DNA of 58,218 nt from Bacteroidales bacterium (GCA_017613015.1 JAGAEQ010000013.1:1-58218); one strand, 5' to 3'. Counted from the stretch's first letter, positions 9,928 through 18,915 are shown. Numbers and translations are program-made. The notes: generated by a model from the letters alone, not told the origin.

Positions 9928-11040
9928 TTAGTTTTTGATGCCTAATTTCCAAGTCAGGCCGAGGTTGGTCTGGAAGGAGAGCTGTTCGTTGTACATTTTC
10001 ATCAGCGCAAAGGCATGTAGCCGGATGGTGTTTTTTCCAATGAGCGGATAGTATTCCCCGCCCAAACCGGCATACCGATAGTCAGTGCCGGCCGGCACGT
10101 AAAGGTCCCAGTCATAGGGGTCTGGAGGTGTGACACCAATAACATAACCCTCTGCCTTGTATTCATTGCGCTCATGCCAGTCCCAGCCCCCTTTGGCAAA
10201 AAAGTTCAGTCGCTCCGTCACTTCGCGTTTTGCCTCCACAATGACCGTATAGTCCTGGAAGAAAAAATGATCCTGCCGGTCATTGGCACGGTTCATGAAG
10301 TCGATGTACAGATAGCTCTTCCCGAAATCGAACTTGTTGCCCAAGGCGAGGTAATGGATGAACTTGCCCTTTTCGCATTCAATCAGGTTGGTGGACCAGA
10401 TTGGTTTGAACCATCCGAAATCGCCGTACCAAATCAGGTTATAGGCGTAGAGGTTCGCCATGTTTTTCGTGATGTAGGGCGAATTGGTGACCTGCAGCTG
10501 CAGGTGCGACCGTTCCGTCCGGTAGTGGAGCGAGGCGCCCATCTCGTAGCAGTTCACGTTGTTCCAGAATTCGGACCAGTAGTACATGTTGATGGGGGCG
10601 AGGTCGTATTCCCAACCGCCTATGGCTACCACCTCCTTTCCGGCGGAAACCGAAAGGCGTTTGGTAAAGTTCCATTCCAGGAACATCCAGTCGGTGCCTT
10701 CGAAAAAAGTGGTGGAAAAGCCCATGTTGCCCGCGTTGATGCGCTGGCGGTAGTGGTAGGAGACGCTCGGCACAAGGTAGCCGTCCATTTGAAAATTCAG
10801 GAACTTTCCCTGAAAAGCGCTGCTGAAACGGTCTTTGGAACGGTCTGTCAGCTGCATGTTGAAATCCATTCTGGTCTCCAAGGCGGCGTAGCTGCACCAG
10901 GGCGCCTGCCGTTCCGTCTGCTGCTGCGCCTGCCCCGAGCCTGCCCACAGGCTGAAGCAAAACAGCAAGGCCAATGTTTTCTGTCGGTTTCTGTTGTTCC
11001 GGTTTATGCTTGCATGCATGGTAGTTTGTTTTTCCATCAA
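9928..11040 (-). CDS. outer-membrane porin-like beta-barrel protein
   Basis: A 370-residue exported protein with signal peptide TLALLFCFSLWAGSGQAQ. The mature part has alternating hydrophobic/polar strands rich in Trp, Tyr and Phe and ends in a short strand (TNLGLTWKLGIKN), as expected of a Bacteroidota porin similar to the phosphate-selective porin O/P family. The start could be the ATG at 11040 or a later one at 11019; the second still leaves a complete signal peptide. It sits alone, convergent with the cation efflux gene. The substrate is unknown. Confidence 0.75.
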   Translation of the reverse strand: MMEKQTTMHASINRNNRNRQKTLALLFCFSLWAGSGQAQQQTERQAPWCSYAALETRMDFNMQLTDRSKDRFSSAFQGKFLNFQMDGYLVPSVSYHYRQRINAGNMGFSTTFFEGTDWMFLEWNFTKRLSVSAGKEVVAIGGWEYDLAPINMYYWSEFWNNVNCYEMGASLHYRTERSHLQLQVTNSPYITKNMANLYAYNLIWYGDFGWFKPIWSTNLIECEKGKFIHYLALGNKFDFGKSYLYIDFMNRANDRQDHFFFQDYTVIVEAKREVTERLNFFAKGGWDWHERNEYKAEGYVIGVTPPDPYDWDLYVPAGTDYRYAGLGGEYYPLIGKNTIRLHAFALMKMYNEQLSFQTNLGLTWKLGIKN

Positions 11041-11190
11041 AAATCATAAACGTAGAGGCAGGTGGTTTTCGTATAGGCAGATTGGCATGAAATTCACGGA
11101 AACTTCTGCAATAAACACACAATAAGAACGTTAAAATGAAACAACTGTATCGGGCAACGGCTCACACAGCCATTTTATATGCTGTTCCTC

Positions 11191-11346
11191 TTGACGGAGG
11201 TATAACAACGGGTATCAAAACCCAAGGTAAGGGATAAATAATAGATAATGCCTCCTTAACCCCATTTTTTTGGATGTTACGGAGGAAATATACGCGATAA
11301 TGCCTCCGTAAGTCAAAAAAAAACATAGTTACGGAGGAACTATAAC
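11191..11346 (+). repeat. iterated GGAGG direct and inverted repeats upstream of AAA ATPase
   Basis: Related copies of a short element occur in both orientations: TTGACGGAGGTATAAC (from 11191), TGCCTCCTTAA (11249-11259), GTTACGGAGGAAATATA (11276-11292), TGCCTCCGTAA (11301-11311) and GTTACGGAGGAACTATAAC (11328-11346). The third and fourth form a near-perfect palindrome around a short spacer. The cluster ends 21 bases before the -7 element of the ATPase gene, so the repeats are well placed to act as operators. Confidence 0.75.
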
Positions 11347-11367
11347 AAATGTTTCGACTTTTTTTTG

Positions 11368-11375
11368 TATCTTTG
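11368..11375 (+). promoter_or_regulatory. Bacteroidetes-type -7 element (TATCTTTG)
   Basis: TATCTTTG matches TAnnTTTG, is 23 bases before the ATG of the AAA ATPase gene and lies just downstream of the GGAGG repeat cluster. Confidence 0.6.
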
Positions 11376-11398
11376 CAGCGTCAAACAAAGATAGTAAT

Positions 11399-12844
11399 AT
11401 GGAAGCGAACACCATTATAGGCCGTGAGTATGAGCAACATATCATTAACGGTTATCTTGAGAGCGGAAAAGCGGAACTGATAGCGGTATATGGCCGTAGG
11501 CGTGTTGGAAAGACTTTTCTGGTGAAAAGCCTCTTTAACAACCACTTTGATTTCTCCTTTACGGGATTGTATGACGTGACTCGTGCCGTACAACTATCCC
11601 AGTTCCAGAAGTATCTCGAACGCTATTCCGGTCAAAAGGTGAAACGCCCCAAGGATTGGTTCGAGGCGTTCGATGCCTTGAAGACCTATTTGGATACCAT
11701 CCGGAAGGAACGGATTGTGGTGTTTTTGGACGAGATTCCTTGGATGGACACGCCCAGGAGCGACTTCCTCGCCGCTTTCGGGCAGTTCTGGAACGACTGG
11801 GCTTCGCTGAAGAGCAACTTAAAGCTATTTGTCTGCGGTTCCGCCACCACCTGGATGCTCTCCAAGTTCATCGGCAACAAAGGGGGCATCTATGGTCGTG
11901 TGTGCCGCCCGATTTGGCTGGCACCCTTCACTTTGGGCGAAACGGAAATGTTCCTGCGGAATGTGAAAGGAATCGAGATGAGCCGGCATCAGCTGGTGAA
12001 GACTTATATGATTTTCGGAGGAATACCCTACTATCTTGACATGCTGGTTCGTGACACCCCGCTCGATGTTTGTATTGATGACCTCTTCTTCCGTCAGGGG
12101 GCACCGCTACGGGGTGAATTCGATTTCCTGTTCAGGTCTCTCTTCAATGAATCAAAGATGTATAGGAACACTGTGAGACTGTTGGCGACAAAACTGAAGG
12201 GATTGACACGACAAGAGCTGATGGAAGGACTAAGGTTGAACGAAGGTGGAACATTGACAGAAGTGCTCAACAACCTGATCAAAAGTGATTTCATTCGCAA
12301 ATACACCGCCCTTGGGAAAACCGAGCGCGATGCATTGTATCAGCTGACAGACCTGTTCTCACTATTCCATATCAAGTATGTTGAAGACCACAACGGGCAG
12401 GATGAGCATCTCTGGAGCAAATTGGCAGGCAAAGGGCTAACGGATTCGTGGAGCGGATATGCCTTTGAGCAAGTCTGCCTCCACCACATTCCACAAATCA
12501 AGAAAAAGCTTGGAATCAACGGTATCATCTGCAATGTGCATTCCTGGTCGTGCCGGCCATTCATTGACGAAAACGGCACTACATGGAAAGGCACTCAAAT
12601 AGACCTGCTCATCGACCGTGCTGATGAGGCCATCAACCTCTGCGAAATCAAGTATTGCGCCGACAAATATGTAATTACGGCAGACTATGAGGAACGACTG
12701 CGGAACCGCCAGTCGCTACTTCGCAAAGTTATCAAGACAAACAAGGCCTTGTATCATACATTCATCACCACCTACGGAGTTGCACACAACCTCCATAGCG
12801 GCATCGTACAATCGGAGGTGACGATGGATGACTTGTTTGAATGA
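11399..12844 (+). CDS. AAA ATPase of the archaeal ATPase/DUF234 type
   Basis: A 481-residue protein with an N-terminal STAND/AAA-like ATPase domain. Walker A is GRRRVGKT near residue 31, Walker B is IVVFLDEIPWMD near residue 105, and a sensor-like FVCGSATTWM follows. A winged-helix-like middle region is followed by a C-terminal DUF234-type segment with a PD-(D/E)xK nuclease-like signature (TQIDLLIDRADEAINLCEIKY, split here as D...E-x-K). The family is abundant in Bacteroidota and archaea; its role is unsettled, with defence or regulation suggested. It is transcribed alone behind iterated operator-like repeats. It lies at the edge of the acquired segment and its gene is more balanced in GC than the operon to its right. 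Confidence 0.85.
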   Translation: MEANTIIGREYEQHIINGYLESGKAELIAVYGRRRVGKTFLVKSLFNNHFDFSFTGLYDVTRAVQLSQFQKYLERYSGQKVKRPKDWFEAFDALKTYLDTIRKERIVVFLDEIPWMDTPRSDFLAAFGQFWNDWASLKSNLKLFVCGSATTWMLSKFIGNKGGIYGRVCRPIWLAPFTLGETEMFLRNVKGIEMSRHQLVKTYMIFGGIPYYLDMLVRDTPLDVCIDDLFFRQGAPLRGEFDFLFRSLFNESKMYRNTVRLLATKLKGLTRQELMEGLRLNEGGTLTEVLNNLIKSDFIRKYTALGKTERDALYQLTDLFSLFHIKYVEDHNGQDEHLWSKLAGKGLTDSWSGYAFEQVCLHHIPQIKKKLGINGIICNVHSWSCRPFIDENGTTWKGTQIDLLIDRADEAINLCEIKYCADKYVITADYEERLRNRQSLLRKVIKTNKALYHTFITTYGVAHNLHSGIVQSEVTMDDLFE

Positions 12845-13107
12845 TTCTCACGAAAGGTCGTTAATATCCTCATCATTTCAGCGAGACAAGTATCAGGTCC
12901 CATGTCATCGTCGGCCACAATTACCATGCGGACGGAAAGTCCTTCAAATCATTGAACTTAAACAGGGAGTTCTGAATTGTCGGTTGTGTGTTCAATTTCG
13001 TAAAAAGAGAGGGGGGCATTCGATGGTCATTAAACCAAAAAAATTTCACCAGTGGTACCATCAAAGCACTACGAAAAATCCATCCACGCACAACCATGGA
13101 GCCCTGA
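12845..13107. other. intergenic debris, nothing recognised
   Basis: Between the AAA ATPase stop codon and the remnant described next I see no intact gene. A rightward open frame runs through it, but the translation is Arg/Lys/His-rich and incoherent. It may be decayed coding DNA. Confidence 0.4.
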
Positions 13108-13230
13108 AGGTGCTACAGACGGTGCCCCGTGAGCAATATTATCAACCACGAGAGCGAAGGAATTGATATGAACGGCTACTATACCAAGGTGCAGCCGGTT
13201 TACGAGTGGAACCCCGAGCCGGGCGTGTGA
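13108..13230 (+). pseudogene. 3' remnant of an unidentified gene
   Basis: An open frame with no good start codon that ends MNGYYTKVQPVYEWNPEPGV and a TGA stop. The composition is protein-like and GC-rich, unlike the AT-rich operon next to it. It overlaps the last 31 bases of the leftward formyltransferase gene on the other strand. I read it as the surviving end of an older gene cut by arrival of the accessory operon. The family is not recognised. Confidence 0.4.
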
Positions 13231-13718
13231 TTCATTTTTGCGTTTTTTTGGTTCAATAGTTTTTCCATTAGAATAACTATCATTTTCGCGGCAAGTCGAT
13301 CAGATTCATCTCTTGCAGTGTTGATGTCTAATGGATTTGGGAATCTGAAAGATTCTTGCATTACTATCTTGCCAGTGTCTGGTGTAGGGTTCAGACGATG
13401 AATCGTAACACCACCTCCTGTCTCCCCTGCCTCAAACATTGCCTCCCAAGGGTTGAGGCCTGCATACATAGGAAGAAGCGATGGATGAATGTTGAATGCG
13501 CCAATGGTGACTCGCGAATAGATGGATTGGGGAATTATTAATGGACAACGATAGGTGATTATCAGATCAATTGGAGTAGAAGTTATGAATTTAGCAAGTT
13601 TTCTTTTTGTTATTTCAAGCGGAGGTGTGCATTCTATGGTCAATAACTCTACTCCTGTCATATTAGACAAAACATTCCTAACGGAGTTGGGAGAGGTAGT
13701 CACAAGTAGAACAATCAT
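13200..13718 (-). CDS. formyltransferase-fold protein, last gene of the RiPP/Ub-like operon
   Basis: A 172-residue protein of the formyl-transferase fold (as in PurN and methionyl-tRNA formyltransferase N-terminal domains), which moves a formyl group from 10-formyltetrahydrofolate to an amine. The catalytic triad is visible: Asn76 and His78 in FNIHPSLLP, and Asp114 in TPDTGKIV, with the same 2- and 36-residue spacing as the Asn/His/Asp triad I recall for E. coli PurN. It lacks the C-terminal tRNA-binding domain of methionyl-tRNA formyltransferase, and nothing around it suggests purine synthesis. In this operon it may formylate an amino group of the modified peptide; that is inference. It starts 3 bases after the M42 peptidase stop. 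The last ~10 residues run into flanking GC-rich DNA and may not be native. Confidence 0.8.
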   Translation of the reverse strand: MIVLLVTTSPNSVRNVLSNMTGVELLTIECTPPLEITKRKLAKFITSTPIDLIITYRCPLIIPQSIYSRVTIGAFNIHPSLLPMYAGLNPWEAMFEAGETGGGVTIHRLNPTPDTGKIVMQESFRFPNPLDINTARDESDRLAAKMIVILMEKLLNQKNAKMNHTPGSGFHS

Positions 13719-13721
13719 GGT

Positions 13722-14804
13722 TCAATCTAATCCGGGAATGAAACAATATGTCTTCCTTTTCGCAAGTTCTACAATAACAGCAATTAACAATTGAACAGCG
13801 TTTTCCACATCCTTTATACTACACATCTCCACTGGTGAATGCATATATCTACATGGTATGTTAATATTCACCACAGATATGCCCTTTTGTTGTATTTGGA
13901 GGGATGTTCCGTCAGTTCCGCCATAAATGAAGCGACCCAATGAAAGTTGATATGGGATTCCTTCTCGGTCGGCTACTTCTTTGCATATCCTTCGCAATAC
14001 AGGATTATTATCCGACTTCACATGCATGCCTGGCCCCCGCCCCAAACGGAGAGGTCCCATCTGATTCTCATGAGGTGTAGGAGTGTCAGTCGCATAATCA
14101 ACATCCAACACCACGCAAGCATCTAAGTGTGTATTCGCGGCGAGAATGGCAGCACCACGCAAGCCCACCTCTTCTTGAACACTTCCAATAAAGTGGAGAT
14201 TTACTTTTATTCCATGTGTCGCGAACCAGTTCAGACATTCATTCATGATAAAAAGACCTATCCGGTCGTCAATGGCAGTCCCGCAAATATTATCCTCCCC
14301 CATCTTCACTACACGTGGGGCAAACACAGACAGGTCGCCGATTTCAACCGTCTTGCAAGCTTGCTCATACGAGGAGGCTCCGATGTCCATCCACAAATCT
14401 TCATCAACAAGACCTTTGGGTTGTCCATACTGGGACGTGGGATCAAATCCTATTACCCCATCGATGATGCCATTTCGCGTCTTAACTTTCATCGATTGTC
14501 CCAGTAAGGTATGTGGCCGTAATCCAATAGATCTCATCTGCAACAATCCACTGGGTAGAATATTCGTCACCTGCACGGCAACAGTATCCATATGTGCTAT
14601 AATTCCAAGATTCAACTCATTTCCTTTTCCAAGCGTGGCATACACATTCCCCATTACATCTGTTCTGACGATAGCACCTGCTACTTCCCAGTTTTTTCGC
14701 AAAAAAGTAGCCATTGCTACTTCATCCATCGATGGGGAGATTATTCCCATGAGTTCAGATAATCGAGAGGAAGCCTGTCCGTCATATCTCCATTGGTCTT
14801 TCAT
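13722..14804 (-). CDS. M42 family metallo-aminopeptidase
   Basis: A 360-residue cytosolic co-catalytic metallopeptidase of the M42 (tetrahedral aminopeptidase/FrvX) family. Metal ligands and catalytic residues are in place: IAHMDTV near residue 70, GTAIDDR near 190, the general-base SVQEEVGLRGA near 222, DVDYATDTP near 245, and HSPVE near the C-terminus preceded by GGTDG. Length is normal. Start and stop overlap the neighbours in ATGA fashion (4 bases with the B12 radical SAM gene; 3-base gap to the formyltransferase). In free metabolism these enzymes trim short peptides. In this operon it could degrade the removed leader or trim the mature peptide. No export signal. Confidence 0.9.
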   Translation of the reverse strand: MKDQWRYDGQASSRLSELMGIISPSMDEVAMATFLRKNWEVAGAIVRTDVMGNVYATLGKGNELNLGIIAHMDTVAVQVTNILPSGLLQMRSIGLRPHTLLGQSMKVKTRNGIIDGVIGFDPTSQYGQPKGLVDEDLWMDIGASSYEQACKTVEIGDLSVFAPRVVKMGEDNICGTAIDDRIGLFIMNECLNWFATHGIKVNLHFIGSVQEEVGLRGAAILAANTHLDACVVLDVDYATDTPTPHENQMGPLRLGRGPGMHVKSDNNPVLRRICKEVADREGIPYQLSLGRFIYGGTDGTSLQIQQKGISVVNINIPCRYMHSPVEMCSIKDVENAVQLLIAVIVELAKRKTYCFIPGLD

Positions 14805-16138
14805 ATGTTTTCTCTGTAATATTTAACGTTATACTTTCTGTAATTGATTCTTTCTATCTGTTCCACCAACAACTTGAATTTTTCGTCGCTCATGGACGAT
14901 ACATTCACGATGGGACAACCGTCTTTGAGGAATTGAACAGGATCTGGAATCACGCCTTTTTGGCAAGCATGGTGGTAAAGTGTAGATCCGGGGAAAGAAA
15001 TTATCATGTCAACAAACAAACGATAGCGGTTGTTGTTGTCTCGGAACCAATGGAGAGTATTCTGGGCCGTTTCAAACGTTTCAGCCTCATCACCGAAGAT
15101 TACCCCTGAACGAGAGTTCAGTCCAGCTTGATGCAGCATTTCAAGAGCCTTCTCTATCTGTTCTCGCGTAATCCCTTTTCGCATACTGCGAAGAATCTTG
15201 TCGTCAGCACTCTCCACACCCACAAAAACATACCTGCATCGTGTATTTCTCAAAATATCTACAAGCTCTTGATTGATACTGTCAATGCGTAATTGAATAG
15301 ACCAATCAACATCATATTGTTCAATGCGCCGACAAAAGTCTCTGACACGATTGTTGTCTGTCGCGAACAATTCTTCGCGTAAGGCAATATAGGATATGGG
15401 AAAGTGGTTTACAAGGTGGTTAATCTCTGCAAAAATGGAATCAAGTGAACGCTGACGATATTTTGTTCCAGACGGATGGAAACAAAATGTACAGTTGTAT
15501 TTACATGAGCGGCCGCCAATCACAGAGACTTGTGAGTATTTCTTCCCTTCATCACTCAAATCGGGATTCTGTTCAAGATATGAAGCATAGTCAAATCCTT
15601 CATAGTCTGGGAAAGGAAGTATGTCGAGATCCATTATCTCTTTTCGTGGCCGGGTGATGTGCAATCCGTCGCTTTCCCGATAAATCAATCCGTTGACTCC
15701 ATCCAACGATTGACGCTCAGATAAAGCTGAAATAAGCTCAACAACAGTTTCTTCCCCTTCGCCAATAATGCCACAATCCGCTTCTTCAAACGCTGTCAGG
15801 GTCGATGTGGGATCAGCCGTTACAATGCCTCCTCCAACAACGATAAACATATCTGGTTTTATCCGCCTTCCGTAACCAACCATACGCGCCAGATCCTCAT
15901 ATTCCCCCGACAAACCGCCCACACCTAAAACATCAATATTATTTTGGATACAATAGTCTTGAAGTATCTCATATTCGTCACCTTCCACATGATTCAAGTT
16001 CATCGTAAAAACTCGGCACACCCCGCTTTGTTTTACATAAGCCGATACATATAAAATGCCCATGGGCATTACATAATGCCCGGTCATTCCATAAGTTTTA
16101 TAGCGTGGAATCAGAAAGAGAACATTCAGTTGACTCAT
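14801..16138 (-). CDS. cobalamin-binding radical SAM enzyme
   Basis: A 445-residue protein of the B12-binding radical SAM class. Residues 1-140 form a Rossmann-like cobalamin-binding domain (NVLFLIPRYK, DVLGVGGLSGEY, FIVVGGGI, GIIGEGEET). The usual DxHxxG histidine motif is not visible, which is common in this class. The radical SAM core starts near residue 205 with Cys212, Cys216 and Cys219 (SCKYNCTFC) binding the 4Fe-4S cluster, and continues with FVGVESADDKILRSMRKG, typical of the fold. Relatives methylate unactivated carbons or do other radical chemistry on peptides, lipids and cofactors. Here the most likely substrate is the cysteine-rich peptide of the same operon, for example as a C-methyltransferase; that is inference. 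The gap to the upstream gene is 3 bases, and it overlaps the peptidase gene by 4. Confidence 0.88.
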   Translation of the reverse strand: MSQLNVLFLIPRYKTYGMTGHYVMPMGILYVSAYVKQSGVCRVFTMNLNHVEGDEYEILQDYCIQNNIDVLGVGGLSGEYEDLARMVGYGRRIKPDMFIVVGGGIVTADPTSTLTAFEEADCGIIGEGEETVVELISALSERQSLDGVNGLIYRESDGLHITRPRKEIMDLDILPFPDYEGFDYASYLEQNPDLSDEGKKYSQVSVIGGRSCKYNCTFCFHPSGTKYRQRSLDSIFAEINHLVNHFPISYIALREELFATDNNRVRDFCRRIEQYDVDWSIQLRIDSINQELVDILRNTRCRYVFVGVESADDKILRSMRKGITREQIEKALEMLHQAGLNSRSGVIFGDEAETFETAQNTLHWFRDNNNRYRLFVDMIISFPGSTLYHHACQKGVIPDPVQFLKDGCPIVNVSSMSDEKFKLLVEQIERINYRKYNVKYYRENI

Positions 16139-16141
16139 GGG

Positions 16142-17506
16142 TTACAGCTCTTGATTCTTAAGTTTCTTTGAAATAAAAGAAAATAGATCTTCCCCTGTCG
16201 TCTGTTCGAAAGAAGAGCCTAGTGTTTCTATCAATTGACGTTTCAGCGACTTACGCATGAAATCACACCGCACTTGCTCATATCGTTCATCAAATGAATG
16301 ATGGAACAGACGGCAACCGCCCCCACAGTTCCATTTTGCAAAACAGTCTGCGCATATCGGTTCTGAATAAATATTACTCTGTGAAATGATGTTTTCAAAC
16401 CGTTTTTGATCAAATTGCAATTTGGATTCGGAGACTTCGCCATAGGTGTATTCGTTATAGAGTGGTTCCTGAGGAGAAGATACTCTCGCACACGAGGAGA
16501 TGGTCCCCATCGGAGTCAACACAATTTTTCCCTCGCAAGTGCGATCACGAATCATTGACAATGTCTCTACAGCCACACTCTCCAGTGTGATTCTGTTCTT
16601 CTTTGCCAAGACTTTAGCTTTGTAATAGTTCTCCAAAAACGCATCATAATAGTTTGCTAAATCCTGTGGAGTCGGAAACAACGAAGATGCCAGGACAACA
16701 TCGAAAACGACCTTTTTCAATTTAGGGAAACGAGTGGCGACCTCATCTATCATCTCGCACATATAGGAAACGCTCTCGGGAGTGAATGTGGTCCGTATCC
16801 CGAAGGAATAACCACGAGCCAACATCATGTCCAGATTGGATGCCACTTTCTCATAACTGCCTCTCTCTTTGTCTTGCAGACGCTGCAAAATTTCGAAAGA
16901 AACGGCCATGTTGACTCCTTTGGACTGCAGGTAGTCGACAATTTCCGGGGTAATAAGGCTACCATTAGTGACAAGCCCGATATCATAACGATAATGCTTA
17001 TCGCTATTTACCTCTTTGATATAGTCTACTGTTTGGCGTATGAGATTGAAACTCAAAAGCGGTTCTCCTCCTCCACTAAAATTGATGATATAGGGATTCT
17101 CTTGCTTTTTGCCAGAGCAAAACAGATAGTCTATAACTGCTTTAATGTGGCTGAAGTCGATTTGACGTGAAGATCGACCTGCTGCAGAATAGCAATAGAT
17201 ACACTTAAAGTTGCATGTATAGTTTGTCAGGATATCTATTTGATAGAGGTCGTGTGGTGTCTTTGGCAGCAAATGCACAGGCACATTTCCCTTTGCCTTA
17301 AACACACTTAGCAGTTTTGCTTGCTTTTCCCCTTCAGACAATCCTGCAGCGCACGCTTCCAATTCGTTAATATTCGATTTCGAAGCGAGTGAGATGTGCC
17401 CATTCAACGGTGCGTATAGCAGATAGACGCGGTCTTCCTCCACATCCCATAAATCGCCTACGGGAATCGCAAAAATATTCTCCTTATTCAGGTTGGTTTG
17501 ATTCAT
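16142..17506 (-). CDS. radical SAM/SPASM peptide-modifying enzyme 2
   Basis: A 454-residue radical SAM protein with the canonical CxxxCxxC (Cys98, Cys102, Cys105 in TCNFKCIYCYSAAGRSS), a GGEPLL motif, and a C-terminal SPASM domain (CEGKIVLTPMGTISSC, then CADCFAKWNCGGGC and a last Cys in VRCDFMRK) for auxiliary 4Fe-4S clusters. Such enzymes install thioether, C-C or C-O links in ribosomal peptides. It is a diverged paralogue of the gene just upstream: both begin with NLNK..I..IPVG and YAPL, a ~90-residue N-terminal domain that could recognise the precursor leader. Its ATG overlaps the upstream stop by 4 bases (translational coupling). Two such enzymes beside one peptide suggest two kinds or two rounds of cross-linking. 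Confidence 0.92.
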   Translation of the reverse strand: MNQTNLNKENIFAIPVGDLWDVEEDRVYLLYAPLNGHISLASKSNINELEACAAGLSEGEKQAKLLSVFKAKGNVPVHLLPKTPHDLYQIDILTNYTCNFKCIYCYSAAGRSSRQIDFSHIKAVIDYLFCSGKKQENPYIINFSGGGEPLLSFNLIRQTVDYIKEVNSDKHYRYDIGLVTNGSLITPEIVDYLQSKGVNMAVSFEILQRLQDKERGSYEKVASNLDMMLARGYSFGIRTTFTPESVSYMCEMIDEVATRFPKLKKVVFDVVLASSLFPTPQDLANYYDAFLENYYKAKVLAKKNRITLESVAVETLSMIRDRTCEGKIVLTPMGTISSCARVSSPQEPLYNEYTYGEVSESKLQFDQKRFENIISQSNIYSEPICADCFAKWNCGGGCRLFHHSFDERYEQVRCDFMRKSLKRQLIETLGSSFEQTTGEDLFSFISKKLKNQEL

Positions 17507-18849
17507 ACATTTTCGGCATTTAGTTTCTTGGAAATATCCTCGTAAAAGTCGTTGCCTGTCGCAGACTTATGCTTGCGTGCAAGTTCATCAATAAGACTTT
17601 GGCACAACATTTTACGATAATAATTGCAGATGGCGTCAAATATCTCTGTTGTATAAACTCTCCGGCTACTGGGACAACCACTGCCACAATTCCAACGGGC
17701 ATAACAACAGCGGCACTTTTCAATCGTGTGGATTGTGTCTTGTGTCAAATGGCAAAAAGTCTCTTGGTCGAAAGAGATGCTACTTGTCTTTATTTCTCCA
17801 ATAACAGATGCACGATAGTCAGCTTCATTAGGGGATGACACATCTGGGCATAGAGTCAAAGTTCCATAAGGGGTAAGACACAAAAGATTAAAACAGAAAC
17901 GTTCACGTTTCGAGTAGTTTAACAAATGCGAGGAGGATGAACGCAATGCAATTCCATATTGTTCTGCTCGTTTTGTCCCTTCCCGATAGGATTCGAAATA
18001 ACGCAGGAAGAAATCATCTACAATCTCTGTTGTTTTAAAATAATTAGGGTCTACGACCTGTTGACAACTCATCTTTTTTACTAACGGGAAATGCTCATGA
18101 CAATAATCCACCATTTCGGGGATACGATCCACATTTTCTTCCGTGATGGTGGATCGTACATAATTGTTGATGCCCATTGCCGTTAACTTTTCTATGTTTT
18201 CTGCAACACTTTCATAGTTGCCTCGTTGTTTCCGTTGCACATCAGGCAACATCTCGAACGATATTTGCAACGTAAACTTATGTTCTTTCATAAATGCCCG
18301 CATCTGATCATTCATAATAGAACCATTAGTTGTCAGCGACAGATGGAGATTGATTCCCTGTTCTTTGGCTACCTGTTCTGCATAGAGAGTAGCAGACTGA
18401 ACCAATGGCCATGAAAGCATAGGTTCTCCGCCTCCCATAAACATCACTGTGCGATTTTTGACAGCCTTGCGGTTTGCAGACAGGAAATAATCCAGCATTG
18501 GACGTATTTGATTCATCGTTAACTCGGCCGACGAACGGCCCTCTGCCGAATAGCAATACTTACAGTGGAAATTACACTTCTCGTTCAACAACAAATGCAA
18601 TGTGCAAAAGGAATCGACAGACACTTCCGGAGACTCCCAGGGATCCACCTCCACCAGCCCTTGTAACAAACCACTTGGCTTTCCCTCACACAATTGCGTT
18701 TCCAATGATTCCACCTGTGTAGGAGTCGCCAAAAAGAATTGATTCTTTAGTGGAGCATACACCATATAGCAAGCTTCGGGTTCCTTACCAAAGTATTCAC
18801 CTACAGGAATCGAGTATATGTCGTACTTATTCAAATTAACTTGTACCAT
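17503..18849 (-). CDS. radical SAM/SPASM peptide-modifying enzyme 1
   Basis: A 448-residue enzyme counted from the ATG at 18849; the frame is open 10 codons further to a GTG, but those codons are a Lys-rich run translated from the A-tract, and the paralogue aligns best with the later start. The 4Fe-4S motif is Cys92/Cys96/Cys99 (KCNFHCKYCYSAEGRSS), followed by MGGGEPML. The C-terminal SPASM segment has CFNLLCLTPYGTLTLC, then CRCCYARWNCGSGC and ICNYY. It is the first gene after the cysteine-rich peptide and a hairpin, which is the usual place of the maturase in a RiPP operon. Expected role: radical modification of the peptide, possibly Cys-to-alpha-carbon thioethers given its many cysteines. 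The specific bond cannot be predicted from sequence. Confidence 0.92.
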   Translation of the reverse strand: MVQVNLNKYDIYSIPVGEYFGKEPEACYMVYAPLKNQFFLATPTQVESLETQLCEGKPSGLLQGLVEVDPWESPEVSVDSFCTLHLLLNEKCNFHCKYCYSAEGRSSAELTMNQIRPMLDYFLSANRKAVKNRTVMFMGGGEPMLSWPLVQSATLYAEQVAKEQGINLHLSLTTNGSIMNDQMRAFMKEHKFTLQISFEMLPDVQRKQRGNYESVAENIEKLTAMGINNYVRSTITEENVDRIPEMVDYCHEHFPLVKKMSCQQVVDPNYFKTTEIVDDFFLRYFESYREGTKRAEQYGIALRSSSSHLLNYSKRERFCFNLLCLTPYGTLTLCPDVSSPNEADYRASVIGEIKTSSISFDQETFCHLTQDTIHTIEKCRCCYARWNCGSGCPSSRRVYTTEIFDAICNYYRKMLCQSLIDELARKHKSATGNDFYEDISKKLNAENV

Positions 18850-18915
18850 CTTTTCTTTCTTTTTTTTCAGAAACCTCACGTATTAGCTCAATCGTAAATA
18901 AATATCCGAAGTAAA

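Larger units (their letters stand above)
11041..11398. other. intergenic region, start of AT-rich accessory segment
   Basis: The 5' flanks of the leftward porin gene and the rightward AAA ATPase gene. Apart from the GGAGG repeats and promoter listed separately, it contains a 33-codon rightward frame (11136-11237) that I do not consider convincing. Base composition becomes clearly AT-richer from here rightwards. Confidence 0.5.

Noticed and set aside
11136..11237. A 33-codon frame as a small gene upstream of the AAA ATPase
   Set aside because: It runs through one of the GGAGG repeats, has no clear promoter or ribosome-binding site, and its composition is not convincing.
11191..11346. A CRISPR array
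   Set aside because: The repeats are short, inverted as well as direct, irregularly spaced and have no cas genes nearby.
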